A stretch of 46,543 bases of DNA. It comes from Verrucomicrobiota bacterium. GTDB lineage: Bacteria > Verrucomicrobiota > Verrucomicrobiia > Opitutales > Coraliomargaritaceae. The position numbers were made by a program, and so were the translations under genes. Shown in pieces: positions 28,200-40,623 of this stretch (within the stretch, counting starts at the first letter, position 1; each line of letters begins with the position of its first letter). The notes beneath the pieces were generated by a model, which saw nothing but the letters and a program-made list of their open reading frames with translations, had not been told where the DNA came from and did no database searches. Location: the NCBI GenBank assembly GCA_009937095.1, contig JAACDB010000043.1:1-46543 (forward strand). Reading direction: 5' to 3'.

Positions 28200-28403
28200 A
28201 TGAAAAACCCATTCAGCAGCATCCGTCTCTTTTATAAAGAGACTCTCAACGAGCTTAAAAAGGCAGCCTGGCCGACCAAAACCGAGCTACGCGATTCAAC
28301 GATCGTGGTACTCTTGGCGACGGTGCTTCTAGGCTCGTTTATCGCACTGACGGATTTCTCTCTCATGAATGGCGTACAGTTACTAACTGAACTCGTTCGT
28401 TAA
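28200..28403 (+). CDS. secE: Preprotein translocase subunit SecE
   Basis: This 67-residue protein is the small essential clamp subunit of SecYEG. It has the conserved amphipathic segment YKETLNELKKAAWPTKTEL (13-31) followed by one membrane helix (about 33-51), the short single-helix form found in most bacteria. The start is ATG 28200, since the conserved region begins about ten residues later and upstream in-frame sequence is tRNA. Only 8 bases separate it from the tRNA-Trp CCA end, and there is no Shine-Dalgarno. Confidence 0.94.
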   Translation: MKNPFSSIRLFYKETLNELKKAAWPTKTELRDSTIVVLLATVLLGSFIALTDFSLMNGVQLLTELVR

Positions 28404-28446
28404 CGCTCCTCACCCCAAGGTTATCCGCCACGCCCAAACATCTAGA

Positions 28447-29025
28447 ATGTCATATTCCGCATCAGTCACCGGTCCTCAGTGGTTCGCCGTCCATACGCTT
28501 TCCAACCAGGAACAGAAAGCCAAGCGTTACCTCGATAAGTTTATTCCGGTCGAAGAAATGGAGGATTTCGTGTTTGAGGTACTCATGCCGACCGAAACAG
28601 TCACAGAGGTTAAGAGCGGTAAAAAGAAAACCGTCACTCGGAAGTTTTATCCGGGCTACATCTTCGTAAAGATGCGCCTGTATGATGATGACGGTCATTT
28701 GCTCCAAAAGCCCTGGTATTTTGTTCGTGAGGCTCAGGGAGTTATTAATTTTGTGGGTGGCGATCGTCCCTCACCCCTAAAGAAGTCCGAGATTGACCGC
28801 ATTCAGCAACAAGTCGTGGATTCTGAGGGTAAAGAGAAGCCCAAGATCGAGTACGAATTGGGCGATATGGTAAAGGTCAACGACGGACCTTTCATGAATC
28901 TTTCGGGCAAGATCGAAGAGATCGACCCCGAGCGCGGGAAACTCAAAGTTTCCGTATCTATTTTCGGGCGCTACACACCCGTTGAACTTGAATACTGGCA
29001 GGTCCAGATAAACGAAGAAAGCTAA
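28447..29025 (+). CDS. nusG: Transcription termination/antitermination factor NusG
   Basis: This 192-residue factor binds the RNA polymerase clamp and couples it to Rho or the ribosome. The NGN domain opens with WFAVHTLSNQEQKAKRYL and includes FYPGYIFVKM and VINFVGG. The KOW domain follows a charged linker (VKVNDGPFMNLSGKIEEID). Its place after secE and before rplK is the standard arrangement. Confidence 0.97.
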   Translation: MSYSASVTGPQWFAVHTLSNQEQKAKRYLDKFIPVEEMEDFVFEVLMPTETVTEVKSGKKKTVTRKFYPGYIFVKMRLYDDDGHLLQKPWYFVREAQGVINFVGGDRPSPLKKSEIDRIQQQVVDSEGKEKPKIEYELGDMVKVNDGPFMNLSGKIEEIDPERGKLKVSVSIFGRYTPVELEYWQVQINEES

Positions 29026-29031
29026 CAATCC

Positions 29032-29457
29032 ATGTCTAAAAAAGTCACAGGAGAAATCCGTTTACAATTGCCCGCTGGTGCTGCCAACCCGGCCCCGCCC
29101 GTCGGACCTGCGCTGGGTGCACAAGGCGTTAACATCATGGGCTTCTGTAAGGAGTTCAACGCCAAAACCAAGGATCAGGCTGGAATGATTTTGCCAACCG
29201 TTATCACGGTTTATGCTGACCGCTCCTTCACCTTCATCCTGAAATCGCCGCCCGCTGCAATCTTGCTCAAGAAGGCAGCCGGTATCGCTAAGGGTTCCGG
29301 CGTTCCCAACCGTGATAAGGTTGGCACCGTCACTCGTAAGCAAGTGCTCGAAATTTGCGAAATCAAGAAGGAAGACCTCAACGCCAAGGACGAAGACGCC
29401 GCCTTCCACATCATTGCCGGCACTGCCCGCTCTATGGGCCTCGAAGTTGTCGACTAA
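29032..29457 (+). CDS. rplK: 50S ribosomal protein L11
   Basis: This 141-residue protein of the GTPase-associated centre binds 23S rRNA helices 43/44. It has the proline-rich N-terminal domain ([21 protein letters not shown]) and RNA-binding C-terminal domain ending in [10 protein letters not shown], at full family length. It is 6 bases after nusG and 34 bases before the L1-L10 frame. It has no Shine-Dalgarno motif. Confidence 0.98.
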   Translation: MSKKVTGEIRLQLPAGAANPAPPVGPALGAQGVNIMGFCKEFNAKTKDQAGMILPTVITVYADRSFTFILKSPPAAILLKKAAGIAKGSGVPNRDKVGTVTRKQVLEICEIKKEDLNAKDEDAAFHIIAGTARSMGLEVVD

Positions 29458-29491
29458 ATCATTTTTTTAATAACCTAAAAAACTAAAAACT

Positions 29492-30730
29492 ATGCCAACC
29501 CAGCAAATCAAGGGGAGCAAACGCTTTCGTCAGGCCGCCGAAATGGTGGATCTGGCCAAGACCTACACGGTCTCCGAAGCGTCTGCGTTACTCAACACGC
29601 TACCTAAGGCCAAGTTTGACGAGACCGTCGAACTCTACGCCCACCTCACCGTTGATCCTCGCAAGAGTGATCAAATGGTTCGTGGCACCTTGAAACTGCC
29701 TAATGGCAGCGGAAAGACTGTTCGCGTTATTGTATTCACGGAAAATCCCGAAGAAGCCCTTGCCGCTGGTGCGGAAGAAGCCGGTCTTGATGATCTTATC
29801 GAGAAAGTCACTGGTGGTTGGACCGATTTCGACGTCGCCGTCTCCACAACCAGCGCCATGAAAAGTGTGCGTAAAGTGGCTCGCGTGCTGGGACCCCGCG
29901 GACTCATGCCAAATCCCAAGTCCGGTACCGTCACCGATGACATCCCCGCTGCGATCAACGAAGTCAAGGCAGGACGGGTGGAATACAAAATGGATAAGAC
30001 TGCCAACGTTGCCATTGTTATTGGGAAACGTTCCTTTACGGTGGAGCAGCTCGCTGAAAATGCTGAGGCCGCCGTTAAGTCACTTGCCGATGCTAAACCC
30101 AAGGCCGCGACTGGAAAATTCATCAAGTCGCTTGCAATTAGCGCCACTATGAGTCCCGCCGTCGCAATTGACGCCGGACCTTATAACAACATTTACCCCG
30201 AGGAGCTGCTTAAAATGAGACCGGAAAAACAATATCTCGTCGAAGAGGTCAGTACGCACCTCGACAAATCCGACTACGTCTATCTAGCCAATTACGAACG
30301 TATCACAGTGGAGGAAATCGCTGAATTGCGTGCCTCGCTTGCTGAGCATGAGGCTGAGTTCCACGTCGTGCAGAATACCATTTTCAATGTCGCTGCTCAG
30401 GCCAAGGAATTGCCCGACGTCAGTGAACATCTGAATGGTCCCACTGCTATTATCATCGGAGGTAACAATCCCTCCGGCGTCGCAAAGGCACTGGGTAAAT
30501 TCTTTAAAGAAAAGGAAAAGGTCGAGCTGAAGGTTGGGATTCTTGATAACAAGACCCTCGAAAGCGCCCAAATCGAAGCCCTCGCCAAGTTGCCTGGCCT
30601 CGAATCGCTACGCGCCCAACTCCTCGGCTTGCTTACACAACCCGGCACCGGTCTGGTTCGTGTTCTCAATGCCGTTCCGCAGAGCGTCGTTAATGTACTT
30701 CAAGCCAAAGTCCGCGAGGATAACGGCTAA
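29492..30730 (+). CDS. rplA: Single open frame encoding ribosomal proteins L1 and L10 (rplA::rplJ)
   Basis: This frame of 412 codons has no internal stop. Codons 1-241 are a complete L1 (VRKVARVLGPRGLMPNPKSGTV style core; SLAISATMSPAVAID ending) plus about ten extra residues (NNIYPEELLK). Codons 242-412 are a complete 171-residue L10 beginning MRPEKQYLVEEV. L1 forms the stalk on the E-site side and L10 anchors L7/L12 on the opposite side, so a permanent fusion could not fill both places in one ribosome. The L10 ATG is preceded by GAGGAG, suggesting internal initiation. In the +1 frame a TGA overlaps the L10 ATG and in the +2 frame a TAA lies 20 bases upstream of the SD, so a one-base error or loss of a stop must also be considered. 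Confidence 0.9.
   Translation: MPTQQIKGSKRFRQAAEMVDLAKTYTVSEASALLNTLPKAKFDETVELYAHLTVDPRKSDQMVRGTLKLPNGSGKTVRVIVFTENPEEALAAGAEEAGLDDLIEKVTGGWTDFDVAVSTTSAMKSVRKVARVLGPRGLMPNPKSGTVTDDIPAAINEVKAGRVEYKMDKTANVAIVIGKRSFTVEQLAENAEAAVKSLADAKPKAATGKFIKSLAISATMSPAVAIDAGPYNNIYPEELLKMRPEKQYLVEEVSTHLDKSDYVYLANYERITVEEIAELRASLAEHEAEFHVVQNTIFNVAAQAKELPDVSEHLNGPTAIIIGGNNPSGVAKALGKFFKEKEKVELKVGILDNKTLESAQIEALAKLPGLESLRAQLLGLLTQPGTGLVRVLNAVPQSVVNVLQAKVREDNG
30200..30205 (+). promoter_or_regulatory. Internal Shine-Dalgarno for L10
   Basis: GAGGAG ends 9 bases before ATG 30215, inside the L1-L10 frame. Most neighbouring ribosomal genes have no such motif, so its presence here suggests that ribosomes do initiate at the L10 start. 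Confidence 0.65.
30215..30730 (+). CDS. rplJ: 50S ribosomal protein L10, probably also made from an internal start
   Basis: Read from the internal ATG this is a 171-residue L10 of normal length: N-terminal rRNA-binding domain (LVEEVSTHLDKSDYVYLANY), GPTAIIIGGNNPSGVAKAL in the core, and a C-terminal helix that docks L7/L12 dimers (AVPQSVVNVLQAKVRE). It is in frame with L1. A separate L10 product is my inference from the strong Shine-Dalgarno and the structural need for free L10. There is no spacer for a classical L10 leader; the next gap, before rplL, is structured. Confidence 0.7.
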   Translation: MRPEKQYLVEEVSTHLDKSDYVYLANYERITVEEIAELRASLAEHEAEFHVVQNTIFNVAAQAKELPDVSEHLNGPTAIIIGGNNPSGVAKALGKFFKEKEKVELKVGILDNKTLESAQIEALAKLPGLESLRAQLLGLLTQPGTGLVRVLNAVPQSVVNVLQAKVREDNG

Positions 30731-30759
30731 ACAACAGAAAAAACCAACAAATATAATCC

Positions 30760-30805
30760 GGCTAGGAGGCATGTCCTCTTAAATGTTCCTTTCGGGACGC
30801 TAGCT
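30760..30805 (+). promoter_or_regulatory. Three-way-junction RNA element before rplL
   Basis: GCTAG (30761-30765) pairs with CTAGC (30800-30804), enclosing two hairpins: GAGG-CATGT-CCTC (30766-30778) and GTTCC-TTTC-GGGAC (30785-30798). No U-run follows. It may be an autoregulatory target for L10 or L12, or a processing site setting rplL mRNA stoichiometry. A weak GAAAGG (30810-30815) then precedes the rplL ATG. Confidence 0.5.
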
Positions 30806-30824
30806 AATTGAAAGGTAAAATAAT

Positions 30825-31211
30825 ATGTCAGATATCACTAAAGAACAAGTCGTCGAATGGCTTAGCAGTCAGTCCGTCCTCGAAGTTTCCGAGCTCGTTA
30901 AAGAACTCGAAGAAAAATGGGGCGTCAGTGCTGCTGCTCCGGTAGCTGTTGCAGCTGCAGGTGCTCCCGCTGGTGGCGATGCCGCCGCAGTTGAGGAAAA
31001 AGACGAGTTTGACGTCATCCTCACAGAAGCCGGTGGCAACAAGATTGCCGTCATTAAAGAAGTTCGCGCCCTCACCGGTCTCGGACTCAAAGAAGCCAAG
31101 GAATTGGTTGAAAGCGCTCCCAAGCCTGTCAAGGAAGCCGCTTCCAAGGACGAAGCTGAAGAAGTCAAAAAGAAGCTCGAAGCTGCCGGCGCCAAAGCAG
31201 AACTCAAGTAA
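30825..31211 (+). CDS. rplL: 50S ribosomal protein L7/L12
   Basis: This 128-residue stalk protein recruits translation GTPases. It has an N-terminal dimerisation and L10-binding helix pair (to about 35), an Ala/Gly/Pro-rich hinge ([15 protein letters not shown]), and the C-terminal domain [20 protein letters not shown] and [18 protein letters not shown]. It is normally present in several copies per ribosome, so it needs more product than its neighbours; hairpins on both sides of the gene may serve that. Confidence 0.98.
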   Translation: MSDITKEQVVEWLSSQSVLEVSELVKELEEKWGVSAAAPVAVAAAGAPAGGDAAAVEEKDEFDVILTEAGGNKIAVIKEVRALTGLGLKEAKELVESAPKPVKEAASKDEAEEVKKKLEAAGAKAELK

Positions 31212-31253
31212 CTCGTATTACGATTATCCGTCCTACAGTCACATTTTCACGGT

Positions 31254-31299
31254 TAGGCGAGCGCGCCCCTTTTCGGGCGGGCCTCGCCTAGCTGTTTTT
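31254..31299 (+). terminator. rplL-rpoB attenuator/terminator hairpin
   Basis: TAGGCGAG (31254-31261) pairs with CTCGCCTA (31283-31290), with an inner CGCCC/GGGCG stem, followed by GCTG and TTTTT (31295-31299). This is a strong intrinsic-terminator shape. As rpoB and rpoC lie downstream without another obvious promoter, it probably terminates only part of the transcripts, like the attenuator at this position in E. coli. Confidence 0.7.
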
Positions 31300-31306
31300 A
31301 ATTTCC

Positions 31307-31320
31307 GCCACTATCGTGGC
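31307..31320 (+). other. Small hairpin in the rpoB leader
   Basis: GCCAC-TATC-GTGGC forms a perfect 5-bp stem with a 4-base loop between the attenuator and rpoB. It could be a processing or leader element; nothing further can be said. Confidence 0.35.
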
Positions 31321-31373
31321 ACCCCCAGTCGTTTAACCCTCCCTCCATCTCACCGCCATCCCGCACCTCAGCT

Positions 31374-34300
31374 ATGTCAGAGCGTATCAACTTCGGTCAA
31401 ATCAAGGAAGTCATCCAGCCACCCAATCTGATTGAAAATCAGATCGATTCTTTCAAGGAATTTTTACAGATAGAAGAGGCGCCAGGACAGCGCAAGCCCG
31501 TCGGTCTAGAGGCAGTCTTCTCGGAAGTCTTCCCCATCGAGAGTTACGACAGTCGTTGTCATCTCGAATACGTCAGCTACAACGTTACTCCACCGCGCGA
31601 GTCTGAGATCGAAGCTATTCGTGAAGGGGTTACCTATTCCGTCTCACTCTATGTGAAACTGCGCCTCCGCGAAGAAGATCACATTAAAGACGAAGAAATC
31701 TACATGGGTGAATTGCCCATGATTACCAGTCGTGGCTCCTTTATTATTAATGGCGCGGAACGCGTCATTGTCAGCCAGCTCCACCGTTCGCCCGGTATTG
31801 CCTTTGAGGAAAGTACCCACACCAGTGGTAAAATCCTGCATGCCTTTCGCATTATTCCTGACCGCGGAACCTGGCTCGAGGTTCAGTTGGATCAGAACGA
31901 CCTCCTGTACGTCTATCTCGACCGCCGCCGTCGCCGTCGTAAGTTCCTGCTTACCACCTTGCTGCGCGCCATGGGGTACAGCTCCGACGCCGAAATCCTC
32001 GACCTCTTTTATGACCTTGAAGAAATCAAGGTTTCTGAAGCCCTCAAGCGCGAGAGTGTTTCCAGCCTCGTACTTACAGAGGATATTGTCGACGCCGACA
32101 AGGGTATCGTTCTCGCCCGTGCTTTCGAGCCGCTTACCAAGACCATCATCCGTTCCTTTGATAAGGCTGGCCTGAAGTCTGTTACCGCGATTGATACCAC
32201 TGTTGATGACGGTGCCATTATCCGCTGCCTTAAAAAGGATCCCACCCAAAACGAGGAAGAGGCCCTAAAGGATATTTACAAGCGTCTCCGCCCCGGCGAG
32301 CCGCCCACAACCGCAAATGCCAAGGCCCTCCTGAAACGTCTCTTTCAGGATCCGCGCCGTTATGACCTCGGTCGTGTAGGACGTTACAAGCTCAATCAAA
32401 AGCTCAAGATGAATACCGATCTCGAGTTCCGCGTCATCAATGCGGACGATGTGGTGGGCGCAACGAAATACCTCACCCGTTTGAAGCGCGGTGAAGGTAC
32501 ACTGGACGATATTGACCATTTGGGTAGCCGTCGTGTGCGCACGGTAGGCGAATTACTTGCCAATCAATGTCGTGTGGGACTTGCCCGCACCGAGCGTTTG
32601 GTTAAGGAGCGCATGACGCTCTACGATCAAAGTGTGGATTCTATCACACCACAGAAGCTCATTAATCCAAAGGCATTGAGTACGGTGATCCGCGATTTCT
32701 TTGCGCGGAGTCAGCTTTCCCAGTTCATGGACCAAATCAACCCGCTTGCGGAGTTGACGCACAAACGCCGCCTGTCCGCGCTTGGACCCGGTGGTCTCAA
32801 CCGTGAACGCGCCGGTTTTGAGGTGCGTGACGTGCACCCATCCCACTATGGACGCATCTGCCCCATTGAAACACCTGAAGGCCCGAATATCGGTCTTATT
32901 AATTCCCTTAGCCTCTATTCGCGCATCAATGAATTTGGATTCATTGAGACGCCATACCGCAAGGTTGTTGATGGCAAGGTGTTGGACGATGTTGAATACC
33001 TCAACGCAGACCAGGAGGAAACCCACCTGATCGCTCAGGCCAACTCTGTTATTGATAAAAAAGGCTTCCTGCAGGGGCGTGTTACTTGCCGCCGCGAAGA
33101 CGAAGTACTTGAAGTCAGCGGCAAAGAAGTGGATTACATGGACGTTTCTCCGAAGCAGTTGATTTCTGTTGCGGCAGGCCTCATTCCCTTTCTTGAGCAC
33201 GATGACGCCAACCGTGCGCTCATGGGATCCAACATGCAACGCCAGGGCGTGCCCTTGCTTCAATCGGAAGCACCATTTGTTGGAACCGGAATCGAGAACC
33301 GTGTGGCGGTTGACTCCAAAACTGTGGAGGTTGCCGATATGGACGGCATCATCGCTCAGGTGGATGCCCGCCAGATCGTATTGACAAAGGACGGCGAATT
33401 GCCGGCCCGTACCCGTGATATTAAAACAGATCCGAAGCGCGAGATTTACGTATACGAACTTCGCAAGTTCATGCGCTCCAATGCCGGTACATGTTTCAAT
33501 CAGAAGCCTGTCGTTACCAAGGGGCAACCCGTCAAGGCGGGGCAGGTACTTGCTGATGGTGCCTCTACGGATAACGGTGAGCTTGCCATCGGGCGTAATA
33601 TCCTCGTGGCCTTCATGCCATGGAACGGTTACAATTTCGAAGACGCGATTCTGATCTCCGAGAAAATCGTTAAGGATGACATCTTCACTTCGATCCACGT
33701 GGATGAATTTGAAGTAACTGCCCGCGACACTAAGCTCGGTCCCGAGGAAATCACCCGTGACATTCCCAATGTCGGGGAGGAGGCTCTCAAGGATTTGAAC
33801 CACGACGGTGTGATTCGTGTAGGTGCTGAAATCAAGCCCGGTGATATCCTCGTCGGTAAGATTACACCCAAGTCCGAAACCGAACTGGCACCCGAGGAAA
33901 AACTCCTCCGTGCAATTTTCGGTGAAAAGGCTGCCGACGTTAAGGACACCTCATTGGTCGTACCTTCCGGAGTGCACGGTATCGTGATGGACGTGAAGGT
34001 TTCTGCCCGTATCGATGGCGAGCCCGAGCAGATGTCCGCATCTGACCGCCGCCGCCAAATCAAGAAAATTAACGAGGAATACCGTTCGCAAAACGATCGC
34101 ATGCGCGACGACCTCACCGAGGCGCTCTCCAATATTCTTCTAGGTGAAAAGATTCCCCTTGATGTTAAGAATGGCGAAACCGACGAGGTTATCATTCCTG
34201 CCAACCGCAAGATTACCAAGACCTTGCTTCGCCGCCTCGCTGCGGTTTCCAAGCACATCGAAATCGATCCCTCACCGGTTCGCATCAAGATCATGGAGAT

Positions 34301-35168
34301 CGTCGAAAGCTACCAAGGCAAATTCGACGAACTTGAGTATGAGCGCGAACGTAAGATTGAAGCCGTTGAATCCGGTGAAGATGCCGATCAGGGCGTGGTG
34401 AAGAGCGTAAAGGTTTACATCGCCAAAAAGCGCAAAATGCAGGTCGGTGACAAGATGGCCGGTCGTCACGGAAACAAGGGCGTTGTTGCCAAAATTGTTC
34501 CTGAAGAAGACATGCCTTATCTTCCCGACGGTACTCCCGTTGAAATCTGCCTTAACCCGCTTGGTGTGCCTTCACGTATGAACGTGGGTCAGGTTTTGGA
34601 AACCCACCTTGGGTGGGCTTGTAAGAAACTCGGTATTACTGTGGCAACTCCCGTCTTCGACGGCATCAGCGAAAGCCACGTCCGTGGTTACCTTGAGGAA
34701 GCCGGTCTGCCATCTACAGGTAAGAGTATGCTCTATGACGGCCTCACCGGGGAACAGTTACACGAAGAGGTTGTGGTGGGTTACATGTACATGTTGAAAC
34801 TCAATCACTTGGTCGCTTCCAAGATTCACGCCCGTGCAGTCGGTCCTTACAGCCTCATTACCCAGCAACCGCTTGGTGGTAAAGCTCAGTATGGTGGCCA
34901 GCGCTTCGGGGAAATGGAAGTCTGGGCACTTGAAGCCTACGGCGCAGCCTACACGCTGCAGGAACTGCTCACCGTTAAGTCGGATGATGTCGCCGGTCGT
35001 ACCCGCATCTATGAATCACTCGTTAAGGGTGACAATAGCCTGCATGCCGGAACCCCACAGTCCTTCAATGTTTTGATGAAGGAAATTCAAAGCCTCTGCC
35101 TCGACGTCAGTCTCGGTTCGGAAGGTAAATTCAACCTCGGCGGGGCCTCTGCGGCCATCGACGTGTAA
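31374..35168 (+). CDS. rpoB: DNA-directed RNA polymerase subunit beta
   Basis: This 1264-residue subunit forms one side of the RNA polymerase cleft. The rifampicin pocket (SQLSQFMDQINPLAELTHKR, about residue 445) has the sensitive-type residues at the main positions; Ile and Ala at two sites are substitutions that may be natural here. Further on are ERAGFEVRDVHPSHYGRICP, IETPEGPNIGL and the active-site KMQVGDKMAGRHGNKGVV (about 1020), ending GEMEVWALEAYGAA and a short C-terminus. It is separate from rpoC by a stop and 36 bases, so there is no rpoBC fusion. The ATG has no Shine-Dalgarno. Confidence 0.99.
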   Translation: MSERINFGQIKEVIQPPNLIENQIDSFKEFLQIEEAPGQRKPVGLEAVFSEVFPIESYDSRCHLEYVSYNVTPPRESEIEAIREGVTYSVSLYVKLRLREEDHIKDEEIYMGELPMITSRGSFIINGAERVIVSQLHRSPGIAFEESTHTSGKILHAFRIIPDRGTWLEVQLDQNDLLYVYLDRRRRRRKFLLTTLLRAMGYSSDAEILDLFYDLEEIKVSEALKRESVSSLVLTEDIVDADKGIVLARAFEPLTKTIIRSFDKAGLKSVTAIDTTVDDGAIIRCLKKDPTQNEEEALKDIYKRLRPGEPPTTANAKALLKRLFQDPRRYDLGRVGRYKLNQKLKMNTDLEFRVINADDVVGATKYLTRLKRGEGTLDDIDHLGSRRVRTVGELLANQCRVGLARTERLVKERMTLYDQSVDSITPQKLINPKALSTVIRDFFARSQLSQFMDQINPLAELTHKRRLSALGPGGLNRERAGFEVRDVHPSHYGRICPIETPEGPNIGLINSLSLYSRINEFGFIETPYRKVVDGKVLDDVEYLNADQEETHLIAQANSVIDKKGFLQGRVTCRREDEVLEVSGKEVDYMDVSPKQLISVAAGLIPFLEHDDANRALMGSNMQRQGVPLLQSEAPFVGTGIENRVAVDSKTVEVADMDGIIAQVDARQIVLTKDGELPARTRDIKTDPKREIYVYELRKFMRSNAGTCFNQKPVVTKGQPVKAGQVLADGASTDNGELAIGRNILVAFMPWNGYNFEDAILISEKIVKDDIFTSIHVDEFEVTARDTKLGPEEITRDIPNVGEEALKDLNHDGVIRVGAEIKPGDILVGKITPKSETELAPEEKLLRAIFGEKAADVKDTSLVVPSGVHGIVMDVKVSARIDGEPEQMSASDRRRQIKKINEEYRSQNDRMRDDLTEALSNILLGEKIPLDVKNGETDEVIIPANRKITKTLLRRLAAVSKHIEIDPSPVRIKIMEIVESYQGKFDELEYERERKIEAVESGEDADQGVVKSVKVYIAKKRKMQVGDKMAGRHGNKGVVAKIVPEEDMPYLPDGTPVEICLNPLGVPSRMNVGQVLETHLGWACKKLGITVATPVFDGISESHVRGYLEEAGLPSTGKSMLYDGLTGEQLHEEVVVGYMYMLKLNHLVASKIHARAVGPYSLITQQPLGGKAQYGGQRFGEMEVWALEAYGAAYTLQELLTVKSDDVAGRTRIYESLVKGDNSLHAGTPQSFNVLMKEIQSLCLDVSLGSEGKFNLGGASAAIDV

Positions 35169-35204
35169 GTATCCAAACTATAATTTAAATAGAAAGTTAC
35201 ACAA

Positions 35205-39458
<4,254 letters not shown>

Positions 39459-39483
39459 GTAGCCTTCCATCCTTCAAATACAA

Positions 39484-39511
39484 AGCCCTCCAGTTTCGGA
39501 GGGCTTTTTTT
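39484..39511 (+). terminator. Intrinsic terminator after rpoC
   Basis: AGCCCTCC (39484-39491) pairs with GGAGGGCT (39498-39505) around a 6-base loop, followed by an unbroken T-run (39505-39511). A textbook Rho-independent terminator closing the tuf-to-rpoC block. Confidence 0.92.
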
Positions 39512-39637
39512 GTATTATAAGATTGAAATACCTGCGCCAATTCCGCATATGTAAATATTGATCTTTGAGAGACTTTCAGTTGCCCCTTTTGACTTTGGGC
39601 GGCCATTTTGGCTGTCCTGACTAAAAGAACACTGATA

Positions 39638-39997
39638 ATGAAAATACAAGCTATCCTATTAGCTATATTGACAATAAGCGCATCGATCACGGCTTACGGT
39701 AATCAGAAGGCCCTTGACCCCTCGGGTCAGCCTAAACTGATTCAAGCCGTATCTCCTCAAGCTGAGGACGCAGATGTCGGAACTGTAGTCACTGCTCTGC
39801 TCACCATTAGTGAGAAGGGTAGTATCGAGGGTGTGAAAGTTGGACACAGCAACACCCCTCGTTTTGCCAAATCCGTAGCTGAAGCAGTAAAGCATTGGCG
39901 CTTTGCTCCGGCCTATCGAAACGGTGAAGCGACTCGGTCTCTGGTGCTGGTTCCCTTTCGGGTAGTACCAGCCGAGACGCAGGTTGCCATGCGCTAA
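39638..39997 (+). CDS. Small exported protein with TonB-type C-terminal domain
   Basis: From ATG 39638 this is a 119-residue protein with a signal peptide (about 1-20, ILLAILTISASITAYG). It consists mostly of a TonB C-terminal-like domain (VVTALLTISEKGSIEGVKV, then AVKHWRFAPAYRNGEATRS and VLVPFRV). It lacks the membrane anchor and Pro-rich spacer of real TonB, so it would be free in the periplasm and cannot itself be energised. The role is unknown. It stands alone between two terminators. The candidate -10 TATTATAA lies just after the rpoC terminator. An in-frame TTG at 39608 is possible but would push the signal peptide inward. Confidence 0.75.
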   Translation: MKIQAILLAILTISASITAYGNQKALDPSGQPKLIQAVSPQAEDADVGTVVTALLTISEKGSIEGVKVGHSNTPRFAKSVAEAVKHWRFAPAYRNGEATRSLVLVPFRVVPAETQVAMR

Positions 39998-40059
39998 ACT
40001 GAAAACTGGATAATGCGGGCAACCGTATCATCCACTTAAAATGAAATAGAAAATGAAAC

Positions 40060-40095
40060 GGTCGCTCTTCCAAACGGGGGAGCGGCCACTTTTTT
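40060..40095 (+). terminator. Intrinsic terminator before rpsL
   Basis: A 12-bp stem (40060-40071 with 40076-40087, including three G-T pairs) closes a 4-base AAAC loop and is followed by ACTTTTTT. It ends the TonB-C-domain gene and isolates the str operon, whose promoter must lie in 40096-40202. Confidence 0.85.
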
Positions 40096-40202
40096 GGCCC
40101 TCAAGTCCTTCAACCGTCGAAAAAATTAGAATAAAATCCTTGCACGGGGCAGGGAAGGAGCTACTTTCGCTATCTTTCTCTAATTCCAGCAGCTGATTTT
40201 TC

Positions 40203-40577
40203 ATGCCTACCATTAACCAACTTGTCCGCAACCCGCGTGCTGTGCAAAAAGCCCAGTCTAAGTCGCGTGCGCTTAAGAATAATCCCTTCCGCCGTGGCGT
40301 TTGTGTGCAGGTCATGACCCGCACACCCAAAAAGCCCAACTCTGCGATTCGTAAAGTTGCGAAGGTGCGCCTCACTACTGGTATCGAAGTGATCGCTTAC
40401 ATTCCCGATGAAGGGCATAACCTGCAGGAGCACAGCATTGTTTTGGTTCGCGGTGGTCGTGTAAAGGACCTTCCCGGCGTACGTTACCACATCGTGCGTG
40501 GTACCCTTGACTGTCAGGGAGTCGAAAAACGCCGTCGTAGCCGTTCCAAATACGGCGTTAAAAAGCCTAAAGACTAA
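40203..40577 (+). CDS. rpsL: 30S ribosomal protein S12
   Basis: This 124-residue decoding-centre protein contains [17 protein letters not shown] with Lys at the streptomycin-determining position, and [19 protein letters not shown]. The sequence is of the streptomycin-sensitive type. It is the first gene of the str operon (rpsL-rpsG-fusA). There is no Shine-Dalgarno before the ATG. Confidence 0.98.
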   Translation: MPTINQLVRNPRAVQKAQSKSRALKNNPFRRGVCVQVMTRTPKKPNSAIRKVAKVRLTTGIEVIAYIPDEGHNLQEHSIVLVRGGRVKDLPGVRYHIVRGTLDCQGVEKRRRSRSKYGVKKPKD

Positions 40578-40623
40578 AGCATCAGGCTAGCCATTTACTT
40601 ATTTAATTTTTAATCACTGAATT

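Noticed and set aside
32700-32800. Ile and Ala substitutions in the RpoB rifampicin pocket as possible resistance
   Set aside because: Related residues (Thr/Ala) occur naturally at these sites in other phyla, and the main resistance positions (Asp, His, Ser of the pocket) are wild type.
32553-33803. Long minus-strand open frame of 416 codons inside rpoB
   Set aside because: It lies wholly opposite a highly conserved, unambiguous rpoB region; long antisense frames are common in such codon-biased genes.
40203-40577. Streptomycin-resistance-type S12
   Set aside because: The key Lys in TPKKPNSA is present, so the sequence looks sensitive.
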